Assembly: GCF_039871975.1 (NCBI RefSeq)
Contig: NZ_JBDPLL010000001.1
Length of the DNA stretch: 64,000 nucleotides
Source: Trichormus_B sp936914905
GTDB lineage: Bacteria > Cyanobacteriota > Cyanobacteriia > Cyanobacteriales > Nostocaceae
Reading direction: 5' to 3' (one strand)
In this document: positions 8,575-18,160 of the stretch, piece after piece
Position numbering within the stretch: position 1 is the first letter of the stretch
How the letters are laid out: each line of letters opens with the position of its first letter
Notes under the pieces: model-generated
Database searches by the model: none
Told to the model about the DNA's origin: nothing
The model's input: the letters and a program-made list of their open reading frames with translations, nothing else
Program-made: the position numbers and the translations under genes

Positions 8575-9651
8575 GTGAAGCTCAAGCCCAAAATCACAAT
8601 TGTTGACCATTTTGCTGCGATGTCAGACCCACGAATAGATCGTATAAAGTAATATAAATTGATAGATACTTTGACAATAGCCATCTGTGCAGTAATCTGC
8701 TCCGCAGATAGTTGGGTGGCAATTGAATTGTATGGATGTACAAAATATGAGTGGTTAAAAACGTTTTTAGAGCTACCAAATGGGATACTGTGACAGTATA
8801 CATTTGCGTGACTATTTGCACAATTAAATACGCAGTAATTTCAGTCATGTTTCTTAAACTAGATGAAAACAGTACAGAGCAGGACAGAGGGTGAACTTGT
8901 AGCAATTGATGGAAAAACTTTATGTGGCTCTCATAATCAAAGTATTGAGCAAAGTCCAATTTAAATATTGAGTGCATGGGCAACTACAAATAAATTATTG
9001 TTAGGACAGGTGACAGTAGACTCTAAATCGAATCAGATTACAGCCATCCCAGAATTAATTAAAGTTTTAGACCTTAATAGTTGTATCGTGACGATTGATA
9101 CAATTGGTTACCAAAAAGAAATTGTGAAATTAATTACAGAACAAAACGCAGATGATGTAATTTCCTTAAAAAAGGACCAAGGTAATCTGTATGAGTCAGT
9201 AGAATAGCTATTTAAGTTAGGGATAAGTACAGGTTTTCAAGAGTTTCAATATAGCACATGTAAAACTGAAGAGACAGAGCATGGTCCTGATGAAATCCGC
9301 AATTATATGATGTTATCTAGAATTAGGTTTCAGCTTCACCCTGATTCAGTCTGGTCAAATATAAAAAGTGTTGGAATGCTCGAATTCGTTCGACAAATGG
9401 ATAGTAAAACAATAGTAGAGACTCGTTATTTTATTAATGATGTTGGGGATAATACCAAAAGACATGCTAATTCTATCCGTAGTCATTGGGGAATAGAAAA
9501 TTCATCACATTGGGTATTAGATGTAGCTTTAAAAGAAGATAATTGCCGGATTAAGAAGGATAATGCTCGACAAGATTTTGCAGTGATGCGACAGATAGCA
9601 GTTAATCTTTTGGGTAAAGAGAAATGCGTGAAGCGGGGGATAAAAAAATAG
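8575..9651 (+). pseudogene. ISAs1-family transposase, frameshifted
   Basis: Readable pieces: LKPKITIVDHFAAMSDPRID, then DTLTIAICAVICSADSWVAI, EWLKTFLELPNG, a stretch with stops, then ELVAIDGKTL, then 8968-9207 (STTNKLLL-like start, then SCIVTIDTIGYQKEIVKLI, DVISLKKDQGNL), then 9307-9651 (VRQMDSKTIVETRYFI, NSIRSHWGIENSSHWVLDVA, EDNCRIKKDNARQDFAVMR). This is the DDE domain order of ISAs1 (H-repeat-associated) transposases, including IDGKTL, the IDT motif and HWGIEN. At least three stops or frameshifts inactivate it. Confidence 0.88.
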
Positions 9652-9870
9652 TTTTTGGCAGCAATGGATAATAACTATTTAGAAAGGATTTTAGCATTAG
9701 CGTAAACTAGCTTGTCAATAATTTAGTTAAAATAGTTACTTATTTATGGCTGAATAATTAGCTAATTTATCCGTAGACAAGAGTTATTATACTAGATATA
9801 AGTTAACTTACGCCTTTGCAAAATAATCCATTTATTCTGTTTATGTTTTTGTCAATTTTTGCACTTATTT

Positions 9871-9894
9871 TGCACTTATTTTGCACTTATATAG
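9871..9894 (+). repeat. 12-base tandem expansion in ISAs1 3' end
   Basis: The unit ttttgcacttat is present about three times here but once in the matching copy at 58150-58165. This is a replication slippage difference between the two ISAs1 copies. Confidence 0.6.
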
Positions 9895-10393
9895 ATGATT
9901 TTGAAATCCTTATTAGTTTTTGTTACGAAATAAGGTGCGTTTCCCCTGATAGAGATTTAGACAGGATCAGATTATAGAAACCACCGTCAGGAGACATCCT
10001 TAAAAAAACTGAGAACAAACAACAAGAGAAAAAACAACAAGAGAAACCAGAATAAAACCACACACCAAAACGGAAACAAGGAGGACAAGCAGACCATAGG
10101 GGAAAAATGAGAAAGGAGTTTGGTGGACTAGATAGATTTGAGATCCTGGGACCGTAAGTGTGTGGATGGTGTGGTCAGGGGGAATTGTTTGGCTAACCAA
10201 TAAAAATGGAAACACAACAAGTAGGGGAGTTGGTGGACAGGCCAATCGAAATAGTAGAATATCTAAAGATATACGTGCATTTGCAATATGTGTGGGGAAA
10301 CACAAACGGGAGACTGGTCACCAGAGATAGTACCGGGACAAGATATAGGAATCAGACTACAAGCTTTTTTGGGATAGATCAATAACTACGGGC

Positions 10394-10442
10394 ATTTACC
10401 CTAGTTCTCACAAAAAGAACTGTTGTGAGAACTAGGGTAAAT
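10394..10442. repeat. 20-bp perfect hairpin inside IS66 relic
   Basis: The 20-base left arm (10394-10413) and right arm (10423-10442) are perfect reverse complements around a 9-base loop (aaagaactg). It begins atttaccctagttctcaca. It sits where the IS66 transposase frame jumps from QAFLG to the DETPW region, so it marks a deletion or a small MITE-like insertion. There is no T-run, so it is not an ordinary terminator. Confidence 0.7.
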
Positions 10443-11150
10443 AGAAAATTGATAGCCTCAAATAGTGGATAAAACAAACCCAGCCTAATATCCTTGCGGA
10501 TGAAACACCCTGGGTAGTCAAAGGGGTGAAAGAATGGTTATGGATTTTTGCCAATACTGACTTGCCTTGATTTCATCGCCGTGATACTCCTTCTCCTGCT
10601 GAATTAGAATCCATTGTGGGTTATAGTTTGGTGTACTCAGTTGTGATGACTTTACTGCCTATAACGGTGATCCGGTCAAAGCTTAACACAAATGTCAGCT
10701 ACATCTACTCCGTTACTTCAAGAAACTAATTAAAATTCCTGGCTTAAATCACCAAGCAATCAGCACACAATTCATCGACCTGATAGATGAAGGTTTTAAA
10801 AACTACGCTTTATTCCAACAACCCCAAAACCTTGATGAATTCTTGACTTAGGCATCCTAGTTTCAACCAAAAGTTGAATCTTCCATTCATTCATTGATAA
10901 AGCCGGAGGGGAACCTGGTAAACTTTTACCTTCCTTACCCAATAGACCTTGATAATTATTTAGCTGAACTAACGTTACCTTTACCACTGACAAAAGGAAA
11001 AGTCTGTAGTGGTTCTGTTTCTATGGAGCGATTCCAACATACTGCCAATTTATTGACGGTTATACAAACTTGTCGCCCTCAAGCACTGTCTCTAATTGAG
11101 TTTTCTGACCAACCTATCAAAGGGATGGTTAACTTTCCTTTGCAGACACC

Positions 11151-11397
11151 TTCTTTAATCCCTCTAGCTTAGACCTGAATCCTTACACAATTGAAGAAAA
11201 TATTAATGCAGGTTTAGGACAATGTGTAGCGGAAATGATAGCTGCAAGAATATTTAATGAACGTGAGGGTAATAATATTCTAACAATTTACGGAACTGTC
11301 ACCACAGGTACTAACTGGAAGTTTTTAAAACTTATTAATCAACTGGTAGAAATTGAATTGAGTGAATATTATATTAATAATATAGGTAAAATATAGG
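11151..11397 (+). pseudogene. C-terminal relic of a conserved cyanobacterial hypothetical protein
   Basis: Frame from 11151 encodes FFNPSSLDLNPYTIEENINA, GLGQCVAEMIAARIFN, ILTIYGTVTTGTNWKFLKLI and QLVEIELSEYYINN, then a stop at 11397. I recognise this as the tail of a common cyanobacterial protein of unknown or nuclease-like role that normally ends with a KILGIL segment. Here the end is replaced by an 11-base tandem repeat. The N-terminal half is absent because the IS66 relic lies directly upstream. Confidence 0.5.
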
Positions 11398-11418
11398 TAA
11401 AATATAGGTAAAATATAG
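11382..11418 (+). repeat. 11-base tandem repeat (ataggtaaaat)
   Basis: Three adjacent copies of ataggtaaaat followed by ataggg. It terminates the preceding relic's reading frame. Confidence 0.7.
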
Positions 11419-11455
11419 GGTTTTATATAGTATCGTGACTTAATAGCTATTGTAT

Positions 11456-11983
11456 ATGTTTCTCCAGTCTAATTACTGCTGAAAAAACAACCATTTTATA
11501 TAACGTTAGCTGGGAAACCTTTGAAGCTTTTTTGAGAAATACAGGTGAGAATAGGGTTTCTCGCTTTGCTTATGACTACGGTACTTTAGAAAGTTATGAC
11601 TCCACTCTTTGAACACGAAAACCCGAAAATTCAGTTGTCCAGATTAATATTTACTTTAGCCAAAGAATTAAAAACTCAAATTAGAAGTGCTGGTTCTAGA
11701 ACATTAAAACGTCAACGAGTAACAAAAGGAATAGAACCGAAAGGAATAGAACAGAAGAGTTCTTTTTATATCAAAAATGAGCCCCAAATTAGAGGTTAAC
11801 AAGAATTTAGATCTAAAAATAGACCCTGCACGAGATTTAGCAATTGAAATTGATATTACTAGCAGTTGTGTGCATAAATCTAATATTTATTCGGCTCTAA
11901 ATGTAGCTAAGATTTGGAGGTATGACGCTGAAATTTTGAGATCTCATTCATTAGTGGCAAATGAGTATTTAGATACCTCATAG
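11456..11983 (+). pseudogene. Uma2 family (DUF820) endonuclease, frameshifted
   Basis: The frames join as SSLITAEKTTILYNVSWETF, NTGENRVSRFAYDYGTLES, then MTPLFEHENPKIQLSRLIFT, GSRTLKRQRVTKGIEPKG, SSFYIKNEPQIRG, then DLKIDPARDLAIEIDITSSC and NIYSALNVAKIWRYD. This is the standard order of Uma2 proteins, with the restriction-like core in PxxDLAIEIDITSS. Frameshifts lie near 11597 and 11795 and at the start codon region. Uma2 genes are very numerous in cyanobacteria and their role is uncertain, possibly mobile-element associated. This one cannot make a full protein. Confidence 0.75.
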
Positions 11984-12359
11984 GGATATTGAACTTAAAC
12001 AACGATTAGGAACTATGCCATTAAATATACTTCCGTGCATCCTCTTAAAGTCCGTATTTCGGGAAATGATTATATTTACATAAAGTTTCAGGTGACGGAC
12101 AAGAACTGTCAACCTAAAATTAAAGATGAGATAAAGTTACTGTGGGTGCAAAATTACAAATTGCTGAAATAGCCTAATCAATAGGATTCCTAATCTCACA
12201 TACCCAATGGTATGAGACAGGTTAAATTAAAATCAGCATCATTTTCATATACTGAGGCATCTACCACTTTAAGAAGTTCCCCACGCATCCCTATCGTCTT
12301 TAACTAGGCTGCTGCTCTTATAAACAGTATTTCAGCCCTTTGTCAAGTAGGTTTTATAT
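11984..12359 (+). other. Gene-free stretch with an unidentified reading-frame relic
   Basis: Between about 12015 and 12170 one frame reads YAIKYTSVHPLKVRISGNDY, IYIKFQVTDKNCQPKIKDEI and KLLWVQNYKLLK before a stop. It looks like coding decay but I cannot name the family. The remainder up to the next gene shows no further signal. Confidence 0.35.
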
Positions 12360-12974
12360 ATGAATGACCAACAAAGAACTAACCGTAATGTTTCTTCAGG
12401 TGTAATAGCAGCTGTTTCAGCTGTGGTTGTAGCGGTAAGTGCTGGGGTAGCTTGGTTGACTTCCCAAACTCCCAATACCTCTACACCAGGAAACCCTTCT
12501 CAAAGCATTAAACAGCCTCAAAAGCCATTAACTACCCAGCCAGGTAATGAACAAAGCGCCAATATATATTGGCTGAGACCAACAGAAAAAAGCCTGGAGT
12601 TAGTTCCTCAGCCTGTTAAAATTGCTGCTGCACAACCTAACGAAGCTTTAGAAGCTGCTTTCAAAACTTTGTTAGCAGGGCCAACTGAAGGTTCAGATTC
12701 CACTACTATTCCCAAAGGAACTCAACTACTGGGACTAAAGGTGGAAAATAACGATATTCACGTCAATTTATCCGAAGATTTTACTAGTGGTGGTGGTAGC
12801 ACCTCAATGCTTGGTCGTATAGGTCAGGTTGTTTACACGGCTACAACACTGAATCCTAACGCCAAGGTTTACATTGAGGTTAATGGTAAGCAGTTAGATA
12901 TTTTAGGTGGTGAAGGAGTGGAATTAGAACAACCACTCACTCGTGAAACCTTTAACAAAAATTATCCTCTTTAG
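12360..12974 (+). CDS. GerMN domain-containing membrane-anchored protein
   Basis: 204 residues. An N-terminal membrane anchor (about residues 14-36, VIAAVSAVVVAVSAGVAWLT) is followed by a low-complexity Pro/Thr/Gln linker to about residue 65. A GerMN domain then follows (about 66-190: ANIYWLRPTEKSLELVP, ALEAAFKTLLAGPTEGS, GTQLLGLKVENNDIHVNLSE, QVVYTATTLNP). GerMN is named after the spore germination protein GerM and is found in cell-envelope proteins of non-sporulating bacteria. The cyanobacterial role is unknown but is presumably periplasmic or cell-wall related. The gene stands alone, with the facing genes accB and efp on the other strand. Intact. Confidence 0.85.
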   Translation: MNDQQRTNRNVSSGVIAAVSAVVVAVSAGVAWLTSQTPNTSTPGNPSQSIKQPQKPLTTQPGNEQSANIYWLRPTEKSLELVPQPVKIAAAQPNEALEAAFKTLLAGPTEGSDSTTIPKGTQLLGLKVENNDIHVNLSEDFTSGGGSTSMLGRIGQVVYTATTLNPNAKVYIEVNGKQLDILGGEGVELEQPLTRETFNKNYPL

Positions 12975-13179
12975 TCAGTGGTCAGTGGTCAGTAGGTTAT
13001 TAGTTTTCTTTTCAACTGACTAAAGACAAGTTACTAATTTTTAGATTTACTTGGCAGGCTGAAATTTTAGACTACTTGTTGTACTACTTCTGGTGGTATA
13101 GATAACGTTTGTCTTATCAGGATTAACCCGCAAGTAATCAGAGTTTTAACAATGACTTATGTCATAGATAGATTAATAG

Positions 13180-13734
13180 TTAATCAGGGTTAATTCGCAT
13201 CAAAGGTTGACCATATTCTATAGGTTCGCCATTTTGCACCAAAATTTCCATTACCTGTCCAGAAACTTCTGCTTCAATTTCATTCATCAGCTTCATTGCT
13301 TCAATAATACAGACTGATTGACCACTACGGACGCGATCACCTACTTCGACAAATGGCGCTTCACCAGGTGCAGGTGCGCGGTAAAAAGTTCCTACCATCG
13401 GAGATTGCACCTCTACAAATCTCGCTGAAGGCGTATTAACTGACAAAGGTGATTGCCCCCCACCTACAGAATTATCACGGCTAGAGGCTCCTTCTGGTAG
13501 CTGTGTGGATGCTATTTGGTTTCCTGTTGTCACCGATGTCAATCCCGAACCAACCACACCACCTAGTGTTGCTTGACCCACTGACAATACAGGACTGATA
13601 GCTTTACGTACTGTTAACTCAAAATCGTCGCTTTTGAGGGTTACTTCGGCAATATCCGTTTGTGCAATAGTTGCTAGTAGTTGGCGGATTTCATTAAAGT
13701 CTAATGGCACAGTTTTTTTCCTCGACCTAACCAT
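13180..13734 (-). CDS. accB: AccB, biotin carboxyl carrier protein of acetyl-CoA carboxylase
   Basis: 184 residues with the N-terminal helical segment (LDFNEIRQLLATIAQTDIAE), a Gly/Ser/Thr-rich linker (about 50-105) and the C-terminal biotinyl domain (about 108-184). The biotinylated lysine is K148 in EAMKLMNEI, and the family 'thumb' region precedes it (TFYRAPAPGEAPFVEVGD). It carries CO2 from biotin carboxylase to carboxyltransferase for malonyl-CoA synthesis. It lies downstream of efp on the same strand, the common cyanobacterial efp-accB order, with a 160-base spacer. The start could be a few codons later at a conserved LDFNEI, but the ATG given is the only good one. Confidence 0.96.
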   Translation of the reverse strand: MVRSRKKTVPLDFNEIRQLLATIAQTDIAEVTLKSDDFELTVRKAISPVLSVGQATLGGVVGSGLTSVTTGNQIASTQLPEGASSRDNSVGGGQSPLSVNTPSARFVEVQSPMVGTFYRAPAPGEAPFVEVGDRVRSGQSVCIIEAMKLMNEIEAEVSGQVMEILVQNGEPIEYGQPLMRINPD

Positions 13735-13896
13735 AAATGAGAATCTTAAGTGTGGCAGGGATTAAAATCCCTATATAAACAAGGGATTGAAATCGGTATC
13801 ACCAACTTTGGATTTTGGATTTGTAATTGGAAATAACAATTGCCTATTACCCATTACGTAATCACTATTCCAACTTGATGTCAGAAGAAATCAAAA

Positions 13897-14454
13897 TTAT
13901 TCCCTGCCCAAGTATTTATCTTCCCTGGTATCTATCTTTATACGTTCTCCTTGGGTAATAAACAAGGGAACCATTATTGTTGCACCAGTTTCCACAATTG
14001 CGGGTTTAGTGCCACCTGTGGCAGTATCACCTTTAATACCAGGATCAGTTTGCACAACTTCCAGAACTACAGAATTAGGTAGTTCCACTTCTAGCACTTG
14101 TTCACCCCAACGAATAACGTTAGCTTCCATACCTTCCTTAAGGTACTTTACGCGATCGCCAATTTGTGCAGCACTCAATCTACCTTCTTCATAGGTTTCC
14201 ATATCCATAAAGACAAATTCTTCACCTTCTTTATAGGTATGCTGCATCGTGATCTTTTCCAACGTAGCTTGGGGTACTGTTTCTCCAGCCCTGAAGGTTC
14301 TTTCTACCACGCTCCCGTTCTGGACATTTTTCAGCTTAGTTCTGACAAAGGCAGAACCCTTCCCAGGCTTAACGTGGAGAAATTCAACCACTCGCCATAC
14401 AGACCCGTCTAGTACAATAGAAACACCGGGTCGAAAATCATTACTGGAGATCAT
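13897..14454 (-). CDS. efp: Elongation factor P
   Basis: 185 residues from ATG 14454 (MISSNDFRPGVSIVLDG), the standard EF-P start and length; an upstream in-frame ATG at 14502 adds 16 non-conserved residues. Three beta-barrel domains are present, with the tip loop HVKPGKGSAF carrying K32, the position modified or recognised in many EF-Ps, and a C-terminal signature GDTATGGTKPAIVETGATI. EF-P binds ribosomes stalled at polyproline stretches. It is followed by accB, as in related genomes. Intact. Confidence 0.97.
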   Translation of the reverse strand: MISSNDFRPGVSIVLDGSVWRVVEFLHVKPGKGSAFVRTKLKNVQNGSVVERTFRAGETVPQATLEKITMQHTYKEGEEFVFMDMETYEEGRLSAAQIGDRVKYLKEGMEANVIRWGEQVLEVELPNSVVLEVVQTDPGIKGDTATGGTKPAIVETGATIMVPLFITQGERIKIDTREDKYLGRE

Positions 14455-14643
14455 GAAACTTTCAATTTTTGCAAGATAATCGGCATTTATTGTACCCTTC
14501 AAAGGTAGTCAGTTATCAGTTACTAGTGACCAGTTATCACGGTTTATTGTTCACTCTTCAGTGTTACCTGCCTTCTTAACTCCTAACTATCAAAAGACTA
14601 CTGAAGACTACTGATAAAAAACTCAAGACTCAGGACTGTTACT

Positions 14644-15813
14644 ATGGGAAGATTATTCATGGGTGATTTCCTTCTCAACAATTTGAGGCTGCATTTGAGC
14701 AAATCCATGTTTAACTTATTAAAGTCCTGGCTGAAACATAGCCTAAGGGCAATACTCCTGGTAACAATACTTTTAGGCATAAGTACAGTGGGGTGGACTT
14801 CTTCCAGTTACGCTGCCCTACCATCTGGTAATGCAATTACCGACGGCGAAGCTTTGTTAAGGTATGCACTCCCCATAGATAATCAACCAGTCAGAAAACT
14901 GCAAGCTAGTTTAGAAGACATTTCTAACCAACTACGTGCCAATAAGCGTTGGGGTGCAGTTTCCAAAGACCTCAGCCAAGCATCACGGATTCTCGATAAA
15001 CCCTCCCAAATATTAGCAAGCGTTCCCCAAGAACGCCAGCCCCAAGCTGAAGCTTGGATTACTGAGTTAAAATCTGGCATAGCAGAACTGCAAGAACTAG
15101 TCAAAAACAAACAAAAAGACCCTATTGTTGAAGGCAGAGCTAAATTACTCAGCCTCATTACCTTGCTAGAAGAATCAATGGTGAAGAAATTCCCCTTTGA
15201 AGTCCCTGCTGAATACAGCAATTTACCACAACTTAAAGGTCGCGCCACCATCGCCTTCAAAACCAACAAAGGCGATCTTACTGTAGTTGTAGATGGTTAT
15301 AGCGCCCCTGTCACTGCTGGTAATTTTGTCGATTTAGTACAACAGGGTTTTTACAACGGTTTAGAATTTACCCGTTCTGAAGAATCTTACGTATTACAAA
15401 CTGGAGATCCAGAGGGCAAAGAACTCGGTTTTATCGATCCTAAAACAGGTAAATATAGGGCTATTCCCTTAGAGATTTTAGTAGAAGGTGAAAAAGAACC
15501 CACCTATGGCATTACTCTCGAAGATGCTGGACGTTATCTTGATATGCCAGTATTGCCTTTTTCCTCCTTTGGTGCATTAGCAATGGCACGTCCTGAAAGT
15601 GATGCCAACGGCGCTTCTTCTCAAGTTTTCTTTTTCCTCTTTGAACCAGAACTGACTCCCGCAGGACGTAATCTTTTAGATGGTCGCTATAGTGTGTTTG
15701 GCTATCTGACAGAAGGTAAAGAGATTTTAGATAAACTCAAAGCTGGTGACAAAATTGAATCAGCTAAAGTTTTTCAAGGCATTGAAAATTTAGTTCAACC
15801 TCAAGCAGCATAA
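14644..15813 (+). CDS. Lumenal/periplasmic cyclophilin-type PPIase (TLP40/CYP38-like)
   Basis: 389 residues as given. The real start may be an internal ATG at 14662 or 14707, since the signal peptide hydrophobic core is LRAILLVTILLGISTVGW with a cleavage-like SSYAALPS. After it comes a helical domain (about 70-175, with heptad-like LQASLEDISNQLRANKRW), then a cyclophilin fold (about 195-380: KGRATIAFKTNKGDLTVVVD, NFVDLVQQGFYNGLEF, then GALAMARP...SSQVFFFLF). This architecture matches TLP40/CYP38, thylakoid-lumen proteins implicated in photosystem II assembly. Canonical cyclophilin catalytic residues are diverged, as in that group, so isomerase activity is doubtful. Single gene, divergent from efp. 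Confidence 0.9.
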   Translation: MGRLFMGDFLLNNLRLHLSKSMFNLLKSWLKHSLRAILLVTILLGISTVGWTSSSYAALPSGNAITDGEALLRYALPIDNQPVRKLQASLEDISNQLRANKRWGAVSKDLSQASRILDKPSQILASVPQERQPQAEAWITELKSGIAELQELVKNKQKDPIVEGRAKLLSLITLLEESMVKKFPFEVPAEYSNLPQLKGRATIAFKTNKGDLTVVVDGYSAPVTAGNFVDLVQQGFYNGLEFTRSEESYVLQTGDPEGKELGFIDPKTGKYRAIPLEILVEGEKEPTYGITLEDAGRYLDMPVLPFSSFGALAMARPESDANGASSQVFFFLFEPELTPAGRNLLDGRYSVFGYLTEGKEILDKLKAGDKIESAKVFQGIENLVQPQAA

Positions 15814-15921
15814 TCAATTTTGGATTATAGATTTTGGATTTTGGATTAATTCTGAAATCTGAAATCTAAATTAGTTCTTAATCATTAGTTATTTATCTAA
15901 CCTGTAAGTGAAAAATCAATT

Positions 15922-16962
15922 GTGAATAGTGATTTATCTTCCCGACAAGTTCGAGATATTGGTGAACAAGGTATTTTAGAAATATTACAACGCTTTTGTC
16001 CACCAGACATTATTGGTGATGATGCGGCGGTTCTGGCTATAAAAGCAGAAGAATCTTTGGTTGTTACCACAGATATGCTAGTTGATGGTGTGCATTTTAG
16101 TGATATTACCACCTCACCAGAAGATGCTGGTTGGCGTGCATCTGCCGCAAATTTATCAGATTTAGCTGCTATGGGTGCTTTTCCCTTGGGTATCACCGTC
16201 GGTTTAGGTTTACCTGGAGATTTAGCTGTGAGTTGGGTAGAAAGACTATATCAGGGAATGACAGAATGCTTGCAAAAGTATAATGTGCCTATTCTTGGTG
16301 GTGATATTGTGCGATCACCCATCACCACTTTAGCAATTACCGCCTTTGGTCAAGCCAACCCCAATGTCATTATCCGTCGTTCAACGGCACAGGTGGGAGA
16401 TGCAATCATCGTCACAGGTATACACGGAGCCTCGCGTGCAGGCTTAGAATTACTCCTCAATCCCCAAATAGGTCAAAACCTCAAAAGTGAAGAAAAAGAA
16501 GCTTTAATCAAGGCATACCAGCGCCCCAACCCACGTTTGGATGTTATACCCATCCTTAAAGAAATTTTCACATCCCCCTACCCTATTTCCATCTCTGGTA
16601 TGGACAGTAGCGATGGTTTAGCAGACGCCGTATTACAAATCTGCCGTGCTAGTAGAGTAGGTGCGATTTTAGAACAAAGTAAAATTCCTCTACCATCAGC
16701 TTTTCATAAGTGGCTCACACCAGCGCAATGGCTTCACCCGCCGCAGGCATCGCTAAATTATGCCCTATACGGTGGCGAAGATTTTGAATTAGTCTTATGT
16801 TTACCACCACCAGCCGCATTAACATTAGTCCAAAAATTAGGTGCAGGTGCATCCATAATAGGCACAATTACACCAGAATTAACAGTCATATTACAGTATG
16901 AAAACGAAAAAGTCCCCGACCAAGCCCTAAGTCTCAGTCAGGGATTTCAACACTTTAGTTAG
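15922..16962 (+). CDS. thiL: ThiL, thiamine-monophosphate kinase
   Basis: 346 residues from a GTG start. It belongs to the PurM/ThiL ATP-binding superfamily. The metal- and nucleotide-binding segments GDDAAVLAI, VVTTDMLVDGVHF, WRASAANLSDLAAMGAFP, GGDIVRS and GGEDFELVL appear in family order. It phosphorylates thiamine monophosphate to the active pyrophosphate cofactor. No obvious Shine-Dalgarno precedes the GTG, but the following residues (NSDLSSRQVRDIGEQGILEI) are typical of the family start. Intact and apparently monocistronic. Confidence 0.96.
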   Translation: MNSDLSSRQVRDIGEQGILEILQRFCPPDIIGDDAAVLAIKAEESLVVTTDMLVDGVHFSDITTSPEDAGWRASAANLSDLAAMGAFPLGITVGLGLPGDLAVSWVERLYQGMTECLQKYNVPILGGDIVRSPITTLAITAFGQANPNVIIRRSTAQVGDAIIVTGIHGASRAGLELLLNPQIGQNLKSEEKEALIKAYQRPNPRLDVIPILKEIFTSPYPISISGMDSSDGLADAVLQICRASRVGAILEQSKIPLPSAFHKWLTPAQWLHPPQASLNYALYGGEDFELVLCLPPPAALTLVQKLGAGASIIGTITPELTVILQYENEKVPDQALSLSQGFQHFS

Positions 16963-17027
16963 TTGTCAGTGGTCAGTAGTCAGTGGTGAGTAGTTTCTTA
17001 TTTCCAATCACCAAATTACCAATCACC

Positions 17028-18041
17028 TTAGACCCATTTTTGGGCTACTAATTCAGCCAAATCTAGAACTCGTTGGCTGTAACCCCACTCATTGTCATAC
17101 CATGCCATGACTTTCACCATGTCATTGCCCATCACCATAGTCAAGTTGGCATCAACAATAGAAGACTCATTTGTACCTTGATAATCAGAAGATACAAGTT
17201 GAAGTTCACTATAGCCTAAAATGCCTTTAAGAGAAGCTTCAGAAGCATCTTTGAGAGCTTGGTTAACTTCTTCAGTAATAGTGCGCTTCTCAACCTGAAC
17301 CACAAAATCCACCATCGAAACGTTGGGGGTTGGTACACGCAAAGCTACACCATTCAGCTTACCCTTCAAGCCTGGAAGTACCAATGCCACAGCTTTTGCT
17401 GCACCAGTAGAAGTAGGAACAATGTTAATAGCTGCTGCTCTTGCGCGACGTAAATCACGGTGAGAAGCGTCTAGCAAACGCTGGTCTCCAGTGTAGCTAT
17501 GGGTAGTAGTCATTGTGCCTTTGATGATGCCAAATTTCTCATTTAACACCTTGGCAATGGGAGCCAAACAGTTAGTAGTACAGCTGGCATTACTAATGAT
17601 GTTGTGTAAGTTGTGATCATAATCATGATGATTCACACCCATCACAAAAGTACCATCTTCATTTTTACCAGGGGCGGTAATCAGAACCTTTTTAGCACCA
17701 GCATTTACGTGCCTCATTGCCCCTTCTTTGGTGGTAAAAACACCAGTTGATTCAATAATCAGGTCAATGTTCCACTCTTTCCAGGGCAAGTTATCTGGGT
17801 TGCGATCAGATACACATTTAATAGTGTTACCGTTAACAGTGATGGAATTATCATCAGCAGTAATATCAGCATTTTGTAACCTCCCCAGCATAGAGTCATA
17901 TCTAAGGAGGTGAGCATTGGTTCTAGGGTCAGAGGTATCATTGATAGCCACAAGCTCAATTTGGCTATTTTCTCTACCCACCCAGCAGCGTGCGAAGTTC
18001 CGTCCAATTCGCCCGAAACCATTGATTGCAACTCTAATCAC
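17028..18041 (-). CDS. gap2: Gap2, NAD(P)-dependent glyceraldehyde-3-phosphate dehydrogenase
   Basis: 337 residues from GTG 18041 (MIRVAINGFGRIGRNFARCW). The frame stays open to an ATG at 18092, but the 17 extra residues are not part of the usual protein. The Rossmann motif INGFGRIGR is at the N-terminus and the catalytic cysteine is in SNASCTTNCLAP. The C-terminus WYDNEWGYSQRVLDLAELVA is typical. Cyanobacterial Gap2 serves the Calvin cycle and gluconeogenesis. The gene stands alone; the nadD relic lies upstream on the same strand. Confidence 0.96.
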   Translation of the reverse strand: MIRVAINGFGRIGRNFARCWVGRENSQIELVAINDTSDPRTNAHLLRYDSMLGRLQNADITADDNSITVNGNTIKCVSDRNPDNLPWKEWNIDLIIESTGVFTTKEGAMRHVNAGAKKVLITAPGKNEDGTFVMGVNHHDYDHNLHNIISNASCTTNCLAPIAKVLNEKFGIIKGTMTTTHSYTGDQRLLDASHRDLRRARAAAINIVPTSTGAAKAVALVLPGLKGKLNGVALRVPTPNVSMVDFVVQVEKRTITEEVNQALKDASEASLKGILGYSELQLVSSDYQGTNESSIVDANLTMVMGNDMVKVMAWYDNEWGYSQRVLDLAELVAQKWV

Positions 18042-18160
18042 AGTGTCTTGCCCTCTGTATTTATGCCTATAAGTTGATATCGTTGACCCCAATCATATCG
18101 CAAAGGGGGGGAGTCTTTATAACCATAAGGCGTTAGATATAAAAAAAACACATAATTTAT

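Larger units (their letters stand above)
8440..9949 (+). mobile_element. ISAs1-type insertion sequence, complete ends, dead
   Basis: The left end reads cagggcaaaagca. The right end, reverse complemented, reads caggggaaacgcacc, an imperfect terminal inverted repeat. The 9-base sequence tagagattt flanks the element at 8431-8439 and 9950-9958 and is probably the target duplication. About 1.5 kb long. A second partial copy of its 3' end lies at 57751-58220. It interrupts the IS66-type transposase, whose frame resumes on the far side. Confidence 0.85.
8273..11172 (+). pseudogene. IS66-type transposase, split and decayed
   Basis: Pieces in order: 8273-8439 (MEKNLPQKLDTEILKQLATG, coiled VELEKEIEKLKVSRD), then after the ISAs1 insertion 9950-10390 (LDRIRL stop KPPSGDILKKTENK; RKQGGQADHRGK; GIRLQAFLG), then 10490-10910 (LADETPWVVKGVKEWLWIFA; KKLIKIPGLNHQAI; NYALFQQPQNLDEF), then 10894-11172 (VSMERFQHTANLLTVIQTCR). 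The N-terminal leucine-zipper plus KPPSGD and the C-terminal SMERFQHTAN motif identify the IS66 transposase family. It is broken by the ISAs1 element, a 20-bp hairpin with an apparent internal deletion, and several stops and frameshifts. No catalytic function can remain. Confidence 0.85.

Noticed and set aside
8594..8983. 129-codon minus-strand frame
   Set aside because: It is antisense to the ISAs1 transposase, whose protein similarity is on the + strand.
10000..10305. 101-codon minus-strand frame rich in hydrophobic residues
   Set aside because: It is antisense to the IS66 transposase middle region (KPPSGD onwards); an artefact of lost stops.
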